Source: an uncultured Porphyromonadaceae bacterium
Lineage (GTDB): Bacteria; Bacteroidota; Bacteroidia; Bacteroidales; Muribaculaceae
Reading direction: 5' to 3'
Assembly (NCBI GenBank): GCA_902489275.1
Contig: CABTZK010000002.1
Coordinates: forward strand, 62,001 to 126,000
Length of the DNA: 64,000 nucleotides
The notes beneath the pieces were generated by a model, which was given only the letters and a program-made list of their open reading frames with translations, had not been told where the DNA came from and did no database searches. The position numbers and the translations under genes are program-made. Positions 1-11,643 of this stretch are shown piece by piece; the first letter of the stretch is position 1; every line of letters starts with the position of its first letter.

Positions 1-1
1 G

Positions 2-391
2 GCCACGTGGACTGACTGGAGGAGAAAGCGCGTGAGCCGGTGGGTGGACAGTATCGTTTTCATCGCCTACGGAGCGGCAGGCTGCCTCATCTTCTTCCTC
101 ATTTTCATCTCCACCCACGAGGGAACCTCACCCAACTACAATGGGTTTTGGCTTCACCCGCTCTACCTCGTGCCAGCAGTGCTCGTGTGGGTCAAAAAAG
201 GGCAGCGGCTGCTGCTTTGCTATCATGCCATCAATGCGCTGGAATTGGGTGTCTTCATCGTTTTGGCACCATTTTTGCCACAACATTTCAATGTGGCGTT
301 CTATCCGCTCATGCTGGCAGTCATGCTGCGCATGTTGAATTACATTTTAATCAGTCGACACTCACAAGTGTGTTACACCCCATCCAAATAA
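2..391 (+). CDS. C-terminal end of a DUF4105 (Lnb-like) membrane protein, 5' partial
   Basis: The frame is open to the left edge, so only the last 129 residues are visible; the GTG at 32 is internal rather than a true start. The visible part begins with a basic stretch (WRRKRVSRW) and then has four hydrophobic segments, with the phrase STHEGTSPNYNGFWLHPLYL between the first two. This basic-loop plus 'HPxxxPN.N..WLHPL' arrangement is what I recognise at the C-terminus of Bacteroidetes DUF4105 proteins, a family that includes the lipoprotein N-acyltransferase Lnb. The catalytic N-terminal domain lies outside the window, so activity cannot be judged. Family call is by pattern memory; the membrane topology is seen directly. 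Confidence 0.72.
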   Translation, partial: ATWTDWRRKRVSRWVDSIVFIAYGAAGCLIFFLIFISTHEGTSPNYNGFWLHPLYLVPAVLVWVKKGQRLLLCYHAINALELGVFIVLAPFLPQHFNVAFYPLMLAVMLRMLNYILISRHSQVCYTPSK

Positions 392-805
392 ACCGCTTGC
401 TCACCTCAATCGTCGCCTCGGTGGTGGCGATGAGCGCTGTCGCGACCGTGGAAGCCCCACACTCGGGGCACGAGTTGCTTGTCATCGAGCGCCAGTTGCG
501 TTGCGACTGCAACGCGCTCATGAAAGACCGTGGCAGGCAGCAGGCGCTTCATCGGCTGATTCCCAAGCACGCTCGCCTGCTGAGGATCGTGCCCGCCATG
601 AAGCATGCCCTTCGGGCCCAATGGCAGGCAACGGCAACGAACAGCCAGAGCCAGCCAGTGACTAACGCTCCCACAGGCGCTCCTGCCTGGCTGCACCCTG
701 CCGTGACGAGCGTCATCCGCGCGCGAGCGCCCTCCTTCTAATCCCCCATTGAGCTGTTGCGGCACTTTCAAGCCACAACACAAGCGTTAATCAGAACATT
801 TTTAC
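392..805 (+). other. Uncoded stretch with a possible decayed secreted-protein gene
   Basis: No ORF here with a start codon and convincing protein. In the frame of positions 388-741 the translation opens with a signal-peptide-like run (NRLLTSIVASVVAMSAVA) but the expected start codon is ATA, and it continues with LLVIERQLRCDC and a short ALM...RLI phrase before a stop at 741. This loosely resembles the mature N-terminus of PafA-type alkaline phosphatases (IVVDQLR-D-Y...G-F-RLM). I regard a degraded gene as possible but weakly supported. The reverse-strand ORF at 406-783 has implausible composition and is left out. Confidence 0.25.
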
Positions 806-814
806 TAACTTTGC
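806..814 (+). promoter_or_regulatory. Bacteroidetes -7 box of secA
   Basis: TAACTTTGC matches the Bacteroidetes sigma-ABfr -7 consensus TAnnTTTG. It lies about 97 bases before the secA start, leaving a moderately long leader. Confidence 0.6.
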
Positions 815-910
815 ATCTTCAATGGTTGAGGTCCCACTGCAACAGGCAGAGTCAGCAATGCACGCAAGGGAACCTCAACGCGTGAAGAAAATCAACTTAC
901 ACAACAAAAT

Positions 911-4270
<3,360 letters not shown>

Positions 4271-4301
4271 AGGAGAGGGTTGACACCCTGTCACCCAACA
4301 A

Positions 4302-4340
4302 GCCGGAGACTCCCAAAACGGGGTCTCCGGCATTTTTTTC
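4302..4340. terminator. Rho-independent terminator after secA
   Basis: GCCGGAGAC and GTCTCCGGC pair around a short loop with a further CCC/GGG pairing, followed by a run of seven T. It sits between the convergent secA and DUF6048 genes; the A-rich loop side could let it work weakly in the other direction too. Confidence 0.85.
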
Positions 4341-4359
4341 TATCGCTTGAAAGACAGGA

Positions 4360-5226
4360 TTACTTGCGCTTCTTCTGGTCAGTCCCCTCTGGCTTAGGCC
4401 AACGGCTCGCGTTCAACGGCAGCACATAATAGACTGACAGGTTAAAGGCCCAACGCGTGCCGCGAGCGCCATAGCCAGGGACAAACCAGGGCCGTGAGCG
4501 CTCAGGCTTGCCATAGTTGAAAATGCCGTGATAGCGCACTTGCCAACCCATCGAGATCCGCCTCCACACTTGCACTCGCAATCCCGCTAAAGCCTCGCCC
4601 CACAGGGCATGTGAGCGCTCACCCTTGAGCGCGAACGTTTTCTGTTCTCCCCAATAGGCATTGGTAAAGTTCACATCGGTAATGTCGTACTGGAAAGTCG
4701 AGTAGCCAGCCCGAGCGCCCAAAACGAATTGGCACTGGGGCGCTTTCTTGAACGTGATGTTGTAGTTCAAGCCCACTTTGGCATAGGGCGAGAGCTTGCC
4801 CTTGTAGGTAAAATTCATGTCCTCGGGGGTGGAACGAGCCACACCCGCGCCCAACTCGACAACCGGCTGGAGTCGATTCCACAAGTTGAGCGTGGCGCTT
4901 GCGCCCACACTGGCATAGCGCTGGCCAAAGGCCACGAGCGGCAAGTCGCCCAAGTCAAGGCCTAACGCCACCTCGGTCAAGGCAGGATAATGCGGATAGA
5001 CACGCTTGAGCGAGTCCTTGCGAAGCTCGGCTGCGGCACTTGCCGTGTCACCTGCGAGATAACGCTTGATGACCTCCTCCTTAGTGCCTTTTTTAGGGCG
5101 TAGAACGATATTGGTCTGCGGCTGAACTGGGGTGACGTGGCGCTTGGCATCTGGCGATGCCGGAGTCTGCGGCCAAGCCACTGCCGCCGCCAGCACAACG
5201 ACCCCTATAGCGGCTAATCTTCTCAT
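4360..5226 (-). CDS. DUF6048 family exported protein (predicted beta-barrel)
   Basis: The 288-residue product starts with a signal peptide (RRLAAIGVVVLAAAVAWPQT, cleavage probably after WPQ). The mature part alternates aromatic and polar residues and ends in YYVLPLN, features of an outer-membrane beta-barrel; a GLDLGDLP phrase starts the barrel region. I recognise it as DUF6048, a Bacteroidales family of unknown function usually next to DUF6452, as here. Its start overlaps the stop of the upstream lipoprotein gene by four bases (ATGA), so the two are translationally coupled. It is the last gene of the leftward operon starting at 7246. Function unknown; an envelope role is inferred from location signals. 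Confidence 0.8.
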   Translation of the reverse strand: MRRLAAIGVVVLAAAVAWPQTPASPDAKRHVTPVQPQTNIVLRPKKGTKEEVIKRYLAGDTASAAAELRKDSLKRVYPHYPALTEVALGLDLGDLPLVAFGQRYASVGASATLNLWNRLQPVVELGAGVARSTPEDMNFTYKGKLSPYAKVGLNYNITFKKAPQCQFVLGARAGYSTFQYDITDVNFTNAYWGEQKTFALKGERSHALWGEALAGLRVQVWRRISMGWQVRYHGIFNYGKPERSRPWFVPGYGARGTRWAFNLSVYYVLPLNASRWPKPEGTDQKKRK

Positions 5227-5702
5227 CCGCGGAAAAAGATTTTAATCGTGACACGATTCTGGTTGTCAATCAACTCGTCGGGGATGGAAATCGAGTCGAC
5301 TTGATGACTTGTAGAGCGGTAGCCGTCGATGCGGAAGTAGTACATTGCGCCACACTCGGCCGAGACAAAGGCAGGCAACGGCTCATAGTTGATGGTCACG
5401 GTGTCGTTGAAAAGGCTGTCGCTATTATAGTCGAGCACCCACTGCGTGACCGTGGCGGTGGCGCGCAACGGCATGTAGACTTGCGAAACACTCTCCTTGT
5501 CGGCCATGCAGCTGTCGCCTGTCGCGCCAAGGCCATAAACCGAGAGGTTGCTCACCGAGACCGGGCTGCCCGTGCTCTTCTGGAAGAACGCGGCCAGCGG
5601 GATGGCGCTGCCATTGTCCAGGCACTCGTCGCTTGAGCACGCCACTCCCCACAACAGGGCTGTTGCCAGCAATATCACAGCGACGCTATGCCTCATCTCC
5701 AA
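5223..5702 (-). CDS. DUF6452 family lipoprotein
   Basis: This 159-residue protein has a lipoprotein signal peptide with lipobox GVACSS, so it is predicted to be lipid-anchored in the envelope. The mature domain is a small beta-rich unit with two cysteines around VSAECGAMYYFRIDGY and a C-terminal NRVTIKIFF strand. It matches the Bacteroidales family DUF6452, which habitually precedes DUF6048; that pairing and the four-base overlap with the next gene suggest the two act together. Its own start lies 17 bases inside the end of the glycosyltransferase gene. No biochemical function is known for the family. Confidence 0.8.
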   Translation of the reverse strand: MEMRHSVAVILLATALLWGVACSSDECLDNGSAIPLAAFFQKSTGSPVSVSNLSVYGLGATGDSCMADKESVSQVYMPLRATATVTQWVLDYNSDSLFNDTVTINYEPLPAFVSAECGAMYYFRIDGYRSTSHQVDSISIPDELIDNQNRVTIKIFFRG

Positions 5703-6648
5703 TAATCTCCTCTAAAATCTGATAATCGTTGCGGTCGGACGAGTGACGAATGAATAACTCGCCCAAGAAGCCCGTGAGAAACAACTGCGTACCCATCAAG
5801 ATGCACGTCAGCGAAACGTAGAAATAGACCGAGGTGGTCACATAAAACTGATGCGCGCTGCCCATGTAGCACAACTTCATGATAATGAGCACTAACACGG
5901 CCAGGAAACCTACCAAGAAAATTCCCGAGCCCAATAACCCGAAGAAGTGCATGGGCTTCTTGCCGAATTTCGTCTGAAACCAGAGCGTGAGCAGGTCAAG
6001 ATAACCGTTCACAAAGCGGTCGAGGCCAAATTTGGTGACACCATACTTGCGCGCCTGGTGATGGACGACAAGCTCGCCAATCCTTTCAAAGCCAGCGTTT
6101 TTGGCCAAGTATGGAATGTAACGGTGCATATCGCCATAAATCTCAATGTGCTTCACCACCTCGCGGCGATAGGCTTTGAGGCCGCAGTTGAAATCGTGCA
6201 AGTTCTTGATGCCACTCACTTTGCGGGCGGTCGCATTGAAGAGTTTCGTGGGGATGGTTTTCGTCTTGGGGTCGTAGCGTTTCTTCTTCCAGCCGCTCAC
6301 CAAGTCATAGCCTTGCTCGGTAATCATCTTGTAGAGCTGGGGGATCTCGTCGGGGCTGTCTTGCAAGTCGGCATCCATCGTGATGACCACATCGCCCATC
6401 GCCCGCTCAAAACCAGTGTGCAAGGCAGGGCTCTTGCCATAGTTGCGGCGGAAGCACACCCCCTTGATATTGTTGTTTTTCTCGTGAAGTTCCTTGATAA
6501 CGTTCCACGACTCGTCGCTACTGCCATCGTTGACCATGAGTACCTCGTAGGTGTAATTGTTTTCTTTCATCACCCGCTCAATCCACTCGGCCAACTCGGG
6601 CAGCGACTCGGCTTCGTTGTACAAGGGAACTACTATTGAAATATCCAT
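5686..6648 (-). CDS. GT2 glycosyltransferase, polyprenyl-phosphate sugar synthase type
   Basis: The 320-residue product transfers a sugar from a nucleotide donor to a polyprenyl phosphate, by analogy with DPM1/GtrB/ArnC proteins. It opens with the GT-A core (DISIVVPLYNEAESLPEL), then NDGSSDESW and the metal-binding DADLQDSPDEIP (DxD plus Q), and ends with two transmembrane segments (around residues 235-260 and 270-295). I chose the ATG at 6648 because it starts the fold directly; a longer frame to 6708 adds 20 residues that do not fit the family. It lies between DUF4199 and DUF6452 genes in a tight leftward operon. The sugar and acceptor cannot be read from sequence. Confidence 0.93.
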   Translation of the reverse strand: MDISIVVPLYNEAESLPELAEWIERVMKENNYTYEVLMVNDGSSDESWNVIKELHEKNNNIKGVCFRRNYGKSPALHTGFERAMGDVVITMDADLQDSPDEIPQLYKMITEQGYDLVSGWKKKRYDPKTKTIPTKLFNATARKVSGIKNLHDFNCGLKAYRREVVKHIEIYGDMHRYIPYLAKNAGFERIGELVVHHQARKYGVTKFGLDRFVNGYLDLLTLWFQTKFGKKPMHFFGLLGSGIFLVGFLAVLVLIIMKLCYMGSAHQFYVTTSVYFYVSLTCILMGTQLFLTGFLGELFIRHSSDRNDYQILEEIIGDEA

Positions 6649-6697
6649 ATTTTTAAAATTATAGGTTTTGCGGTTTTCAATCCTGACGCGCATTCCA

Positions 6698-7246
6698 TTA
6701 AAAATCATGTCGGGGCGACTTTGGCTTGCGTGGCGCCACGCTCACCATCCATGCTAAGCAAGCGCTCAGCATCGACCCGAGGAACGACACGATGCAAAAG
6801 ACGAAAAACACCAGCTCGATGACACGTGGCAGGAGATTGCCGTCGACTATGCGCTGGAGGGTCACCGCCGCCTCACGCGCCTCGCTGTCGGCGCTTTGGC
6901 TGTAGGTGGAGACGACGAACTGGGCTTGCTCATAGAAAAAACCTGGCCTCAAGAAACGAAACACGCAATAGGTCACTAACGCCGTGACGAGCGAGGCACA
7001 GATAAACAGCAACATGCCCAGCATCCACAAGCCTGAGAACGTGCTGGGGTCTGGCTGACGGCCATCGTAGCGGCGCATGAGCCAGTAGACGACCACAGGC
7101 AGCAAAAGCAGCATAGCGAGCGCGACTATCGACAGCGAGGGCACGCGGTCGGCATAAATCCAAGCCACGCTCATGCCCGACAGGTAGAAGCCAAAAGGCA
7201 ATCCCCAAGCGGCAGCAGTCCTGAAAAAAGTGGTGCGTTCTTCCAT
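6698..7246 (-). CDS. DUF4199 family membrane protein
   Basis: The 182-residue product has four hydrophobic helices: two near the N-terminus (WGLPFGFYLSGMSVAWIY and IVALAMLLLLPVVVYWLM), a third (LGMLLFICASLVTALVTYCVF) and a C-terminal one, with a soluble loop between the last two. The FRFLRPGFFYEQ phrase after helix three is typical of Bacteroidetes DUF4199 proteins, which often sit directly before a GT2 gene as here. The start at 7246 is preferred over 7294 because the extra 16 residues are Cys-rich and unlike the family, and the promoter box at 7270-7278 lies between the two. Function unknown. Confidence 0.83.
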   Translation of the reverse strand: MEERTTFFRTAAAWGLPFGFYLSGMSVAWIYADRVPSLSIVALAMLLLLPVVVYWLMRRYDGRQPDPSTFSGLWMLGMLLFICASLVTALVTYCVFRFLRPGFFYEQAQFVVSTYSQSADSEAREAAVTLQRIVDGNLLPRVIELVFFVFCIVSFLGSMLSACLAWMVSVAPRKPKSPRHDF

Positions 7247-7269
7247 TGCGCTGCAATCTTCTTTGCAAC

Positions 7270-7278
7270 GTGCAAAGT
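7270..7278 (-). promoter_or_regulatory. -7 box for the DUF4199-GT2-DUF6452-DUF6048 operon
   Basis: Read leftward the site is TAACTTTGC, a full match to TAnnTTTG, 24 bases before the chosen start at 7246. It supports that start over the longer reading frame. Confidence 0.6.
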
Positions 7279-7605
7279 TAGCACAAAAACACATGGCAAC
7301 AAAAAGAAAACAACAGATTCAACACTTAAGTTCTGAACATACTCCTGCGAACACGACACCAAAGAAATGGGAAAGATACTAAACTGCGGGCAAAAAACCA
7401 GTTTTTCAGCATTAAAAAGATGTATTCTTCAAACAAATCATTAATTTTGCACTTGCCTACTGAACTTGCCGCACCAAATATGCTCTCAAATCGTAAACAA
7501 AAAACGCTTGCGTACACCGAGAATTTTGACGAAATTTGCATACAAATTACTTCTTGAGCATCATATATTCCGCCAGTGTATTTTATTAAAGCACATACAA
7601 AGATT
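7279..7605. other. AT-rich left border of the HindVP-type restriction island
   Basis: No convincing gene in this stretch. Base composition drops sharply from GC-rich to AT-rich here, marking the edge of the inserted restriction-modification cassette. One rightward TAATTTTGC box at 7442-7450 could start transcription of the endonuclease gene with a leader of about 150 bases. I see no tRNA, integrase fragment or clear direct repeat. Confidence 0.5.
7442..7450 (+). promoter_or_regulatory. Possible -7 box for the HindVP-type R-M operon
   Basis: TAATTTTGC matches TAnnTTTG; it is the only good rightward box in the gap before the endonuclease. The long leader makes the assignment tentative. Confidence 0.35.
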
Positions 7606-8667
7606 ATGAAACAATCTCCAGCCTTATTTGGCCAATCACATTCTAGCAGAGATTACTCAAAAGCTAAATATTGGGGGAAGAACCAATTCAACAGTTCATT
7701 TCCAGCATCGTTGGTTGCCTATATGTCATCCAAGGGAATAGACCCTGTTTACCTGTGTATTGACTCCTCAAATCATGTTGTGCACACAAGCATATCGGGT
7801 GCAGCCTTATTTGGAATTGACCCATTAAGTGATGATTGCTATTATAATTTTGAAGCTGGTTTCCCAAAATACGAGCCACTCTATCAAGGCAAGAGAGAAA
7901 AGATGGATTTGGTTATTATGGATCGAATAAGGCAAAAAGTAATTTCCAGCTTTGAAATCAAATTGACAGCAATTCCCGACCACACCACACAAAATCATGG
8001 AGAAGAGAATTTCGGTGCAGAAATCGTTGTGCGCCCACCTACTATATGGAATTTAGCCTGTAGCCTTTGCTTGCTATACAACACACCACAAAAGAAAGAA
8101 AGATTGCGGAAAATACTCAATCAAGTTCCTAAAATCAACAATTGGGCTGAAATGGGAGAAGTGCTTCCACATTTTGAATCTATAAAAAAGGCAGTCCTTG
8201 ATGTTTCAAAAGACAATTGGAAACGTCAGTCTCCCCTCATGATACAACCAATTTGGAAAACAGACGGGCACCGAGGGCAACTTGCAGACGATTGCCTTGA
8301 CATCTTTGTGTGGTCAAATTTGGCAGTCATACAAATGTGCATCAAAAACCAGCCATCAAGCTCAATCGACCGATTTGACAGAACAATCATCTGGATCTTC
8401 AAAATGCTTTTGGAGTACATCACCTATGAGCAATTTGATTACGAAAGAATTGTAAAACAACTCACTTATAACACTGCTAACGATAAAGCTTTTGCTATCC
8501 CTGGCAACAGATCAATCCGTTTTTTAAAGAGCCCTGAATTATTGCATCCCAGGGTTAGCAAGCGTGAGATTAAAAATATCATTTTAGGTGGAGGACAGAA
8601 CCTGCTGCGTCCAGAAAGAAGATTTGACGCTGTGATTGTCAACACTCCCGACTTATTTGACGAATGA
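7606..8667 (+). CDS. HindVP-family type II restriction endonuclease
   Basis: The 353-residue product matches the RE_HindVP family, whose members cut the degenerate site GRCGYC. Recognisable parts are the N-terminal PALFGQSHSSRDYSK, the phrase WGKNQFNSSFPASL, and a PD-(D/E)xK-type core with D101 (KMDLVIMD) and E117-x-K119 (SFEIKL). I chose ATG 7606 because it brings the family's PALFG start close to the N-terminus; the frame extends ten residues further upstream. It overlaps the methyltransferase start by four bases (ATGA), giving a coupled restriction-then-modification order. Codon use is AT-rich compared with the chromosome on either side, a sign of transfer. The exact specificity is inferred from family. 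Confidence 0.88.
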   Translation: MKQSPALFGQSHSSRDYSKAKYWGKNQFNSSFPASLVAYMSSKGIDPVYLCIDSSNHVVHTSISGAALFGIDPLSDDCYYNFEAGFPKYEPLYQGKREKMDLVIMDRIRQKVISSFEIKLTAIPDHTTQNHGEENFGAEIVVRPPTIWNLACSLCLLYNTPQKKERLRKILNQVPKINNWAEMGEVLPHFESIKKAVLDVSKDNWKRQSPLMIQPIWKTDGHRGQLADDCLDIFVWSNLAVIQMCIKNQPSSSIDRFDRTIIWIFKMLLEYITYEQFDYERIVKQLTYNTANDKAFAIPGNRSIRFLKSPELLHPRVSKREIKNIILGGGQNLLRPERRFDAVIVNTPDLFDE

Positions 8668-9638
8668 TGGAAGTGGTAGATTTATTTTGTGGATGCGGAG
8701 GCCTTAGCCTTGGATTTATCAGAGCGGGGTACCATGTTACGGCAGCTTTTGACAATTGGGACAAGGTGCTGGCCGTTTATCGCCGCAACTTCACTCATCA
8801 AGCTTTCAAGACAAATTTAATGGATGTTGAGCGCTCGGTCGAACTGATTGAACATTTCACTCCCGACATGATTATCGGCGGTCCCCCTTGCCAAGACTTC
8901 TCTTCAGCAGGAAAGCGAAACGAGAATAACGGGCGAGGCGACTTAACGATTGCTTACGCCAAAATCATTGCAACGATAAAACCAGAATGGTTTGTGATGG
9001 AAAATGTTGCAAGAATCACCAAGACACAGAAACTTGCTCTTGCTACTGACATATTCAAAACCACGGGTTATGGTATTAGCCAAATCATACTCGATGCCAC
9101 CCGATGCCATGTTCCCCAAAAACGTAAAAGATTTTTTATGATTGGGAAATTAGGTGCGCAAGATAACTTCATTATAGAACATTTTCAAAAACTTTTTTCT
9201 GAAAAGGAAATGAGCATGGCGGATTATTTTGGCAACCATTTGGGCATCAAGTATTTCTACAGGCATCCCCGAAGCTATGTCAGACGAGGAATTTTCAGCA
9301 TTGAGGAGCCATGTCCTACCGTGAGAGGTGTAAACCGTCCTATTCCAAAGGGATATTCAATTCATCCAGGTGATCCTGTGCGATCCTTAGAGGGAATAAG
9401 GCCCCTTTCCACTAAAGAAAGGAGTATGGTACAAACTTTTCCCTACGACTTTGTCTTTGAGGGGTCAAAGACAGATATTGAGCAAATGGTAGGCAATGCA
9501 GTACCAGTAAATCTTGGCGTTTTTGTAGGAAACGCAATTTTGTCCTATCTTGGTCAAGATTTCTCTGACAACGCATACGTGACCTACGAAACAGCACTAC
9601 ATGACAAACCCTCTCCCTCTTGTAACAAGGTCAAATAG
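8664..9638 (+). CDS. C5-cytosine DNA methyltransferase (partner of the HindVP-type enzyme)
   Basis: This 324-residue enzyme methylates cytosine C5 and should protect host DNA from the adjacent endonuclease. Motif I is VDLFCGCGGLSLGF, the catalytic motif IV is GGPPCQDFS with Cys76, motif VI is MENVARI, motif VIII is QKRKRFFMIG, and motif X is QMVGNAVPVNLG near the C-terminus. The target recognition region lies between motifs VIII and IX (about residues 190-245) and is short, as in mono-specific enzymes. Two adjacent ATGs (8664 and 8667) are possible starts. It is complete, so the pair looks functional. The recognition site GRCGYC is inferred from the partner's family. Confidence 0.94.
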   Translation: MMEVVDLFCGCGGLSLGFIRAGYHVTAAFDNWDKVLAVYRRNFTHQAFKTNLMDVERSVELIEHFTPDMIIGGPPCQDFSSAGKRNENNGRGDLTIAYAKIIATIKPEWFVMENVARITKTQKLALATDIFKTTGYGISQIILDATRCHVPQKRKRFFMIGKLGAQDNFIIEHFQKLFSEKEMSMADYFGNHLGIKYFYRHPRSYVRRGIFSIEEPCPTVRGVNRPIPKGYSIHPGDPVRSLEGIRPLSTKERSMVQTFPYDFVFEGSKTDIEQMVGNAVPVNLGVFVGNAILSYLGQDFSDNAYVTYETALHDKPSPSCNKVK

Positions 9639-9693
9639 ATAGACCCCCGAAAAAGATGCTCTCACTACCCGCCTGCTTGGCGCCACGGTGGGA

Positions 9694-11567
9694 TTAGGGG
9701 TGGAACGGCAGGGGCGGCTGCTGCTTGATGCAGGTGCAATCGAGGCGCTTGCGCTTGTCGAGGAGCTTGCACACGTAGAGGCCTATCGCCCTGGCCATCA
9801 CCATGTCGTCGTGCTTGCCCTTGAGGCGCCAAAGCGGCCGCCGGGCTGGTGGGCAAACCAGCTCATCTCGTCGATGGCACCACTGTCGTGCTCGACAAAT
9901 CCCCCATCGCGCGCCATCGCGATGAGGTTGTGCACGATTTTGCCCTTGGTCTCCTTGTTGGTCTGAAAGCCGAGTTTCCCGTTAGGACGGCGATACAAGT
10001 TGCCGTATTTCCCCTTAAGCAAGTCCAGGATATAGGTGCCGTCGTCGCCCTCGCGGTTTTCCATCTCCAACGTGTTGCTCTCAAACACCAATTTGGCGTT
10101 GTGGTAATACTTGGCCACCTGCGCCGCTTTCCAGGCCAGCAGGTCATGGTCGAGATGCCCTCGCCATTGCGCGACAACCTCGATGGGCGCTGCGGCATCC
10201 TCCTTGCGGTCGAGCACGGCGATGACGCTGAAGTCGGCCTGGTCTGACCGCCCCCCGATGTCGACGGACACCACGTAGCGGTCACGCCGGCTACAGGGCT
10301 GCGGCATTTCCCACACTTTCAGCCACTGCGCGCTGTTGCGGAGCAGCCTCACCTGCCCTACCCCACGCCAATCACCGTCGATGTCGCCCACCAGCCGTGG
10401 AGGCCTGCAACTGTCGCGCATGCGATCGAGGCTGTCGAGGTCGAACACACATTTCCCCGTGTTCTCAAAGGCCTCTAAGTCGTTGCTGGGAAACTCGGCC
10501 ATCATGGCGCAATGGCTCGTGTAGGCTCGGCGCTTGTGGTGATACCAATTGAGCATCTCCAAGGTGCAGCCCTCGGCCCACAAGTTCAGCTCATAGTCAT
10601 CTAAGCTTTCCCACAAGGCAGGGGCATCGGTCACCGGCAAGCGATACAGCTCAATCTCATGCCAAGGCACAAAAACGGCCTCTTTGTCGCTCAACCCGCT
10701 CTTGGCGCGCATCCACTCCTCATGGAAGAAAGTGCCCACGCCATTGGCTGTTGACTCCATGACGACTAACGTGAGGTCGCCCATGAGAATCGCCCCATCG
10801 ACCGACCGCACGGTGTCCTCGGGGTTGTGCATCGGGCTCTCGGGCCAAAATGCCACCTCGCTCAAGTGAGCCATCGAAATGTTGAAGCCGCGCACGGCAT
10901 CCTCGCTTTGCGCCGAGCCCATGATGACGAGGCACTCGCGCCCCGTGATGACCTTGGTCGAGCCGCCGCCCTCAAATCCCTTGAAGGCCGGGCGGATGCC
11001 GTTTTCGAGCATCTCGATGGGATAATTGCGCAGCATGAGGCTGTACATGCCTTTGATGGCTTTAGCCGAGTTTCGCTTGTGGCCGCAAATCAAGCAGTTC
11101 CAATTGGTCTTGAGCACCAGTTGAAACCACGCCATGTACATCAACGTGAGGGTTGAGCCGCCCCACTGGCGCGCCTTGAGCAGAATCACACGAATGCCCT
11201 TTCCTCCCAGGCGCTGCCGCTCGAACACCCGCAGCACACGGCGCTGGGGGGCATTGAGCCGCAATTTCACGTTTTGGCCGGTCAGCTTGTCGCGAATCGT
11301 GGCGCACGTGGCGCACCAGAACTCAAAATCGTAATGGATGCGGACACGGCGCTGCTCAACTTCCGGCAGATTGAAGTAGTCACTCACCTCACGCAGCATC
11401 GCCGTGGGCAGCCACAGGCCGCCCACGCTCGTTCGAGGCCCGCAACAGCCCTCCCCTGTCATGGGGTTGTAGCGCACTCGAAGTGCGGCGTTACGGCGCG
11501 TGTTTTCTGAAACGATTTCACTGATGGGGCTTTTTCTAACGTTGTCGAGGGTGTTTTCCATTGCCAC
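9694..11567 (-). pseudogene. Phage-type terminase large subunit, C-terminal frameshift
   Basis: A DNA-packaging ATPase/nuclease of tailed phages, here without other packaging genes. The uninterrupted frame runs from 11567 to 9798 (589 residues): an ATPase half with a degenerate Walker A (ILLKARQWGGSTL), a Walker B-like stretch (ISMAHLSEVAFW) and an ESTANG coupling motif, then an RNase H-like nuclease half with VVSVDIGG (first Asp) and LVFESN (Glu). The frame then derails near 9826-9830. Reading one base back restores LKGKHDDMVMARAIG and runs to a stop at 9694, which is the family's normal C-terminus with the last catalytic Asp pair. So either one base was lost (pseudogene or sequence error) or the ribosome slips. 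It follows the DUF3843 gene by 76 bases. Confidence 0.8.
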
Positions 11568-11643
11568 GATTTTTTGCGGGCAAAACTACGACAGCGCCCC
11601 TCCTCGTCACAATGGCTAAAAAAGCAAGCCTCCAGATTTGCGG

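Noticed and set aside
9798..9860. Programmed frameshift in the terminase
   Set aside because: No slippery heptamer or downstream stem seen at the shift point; a one-base loss explains it more simply.
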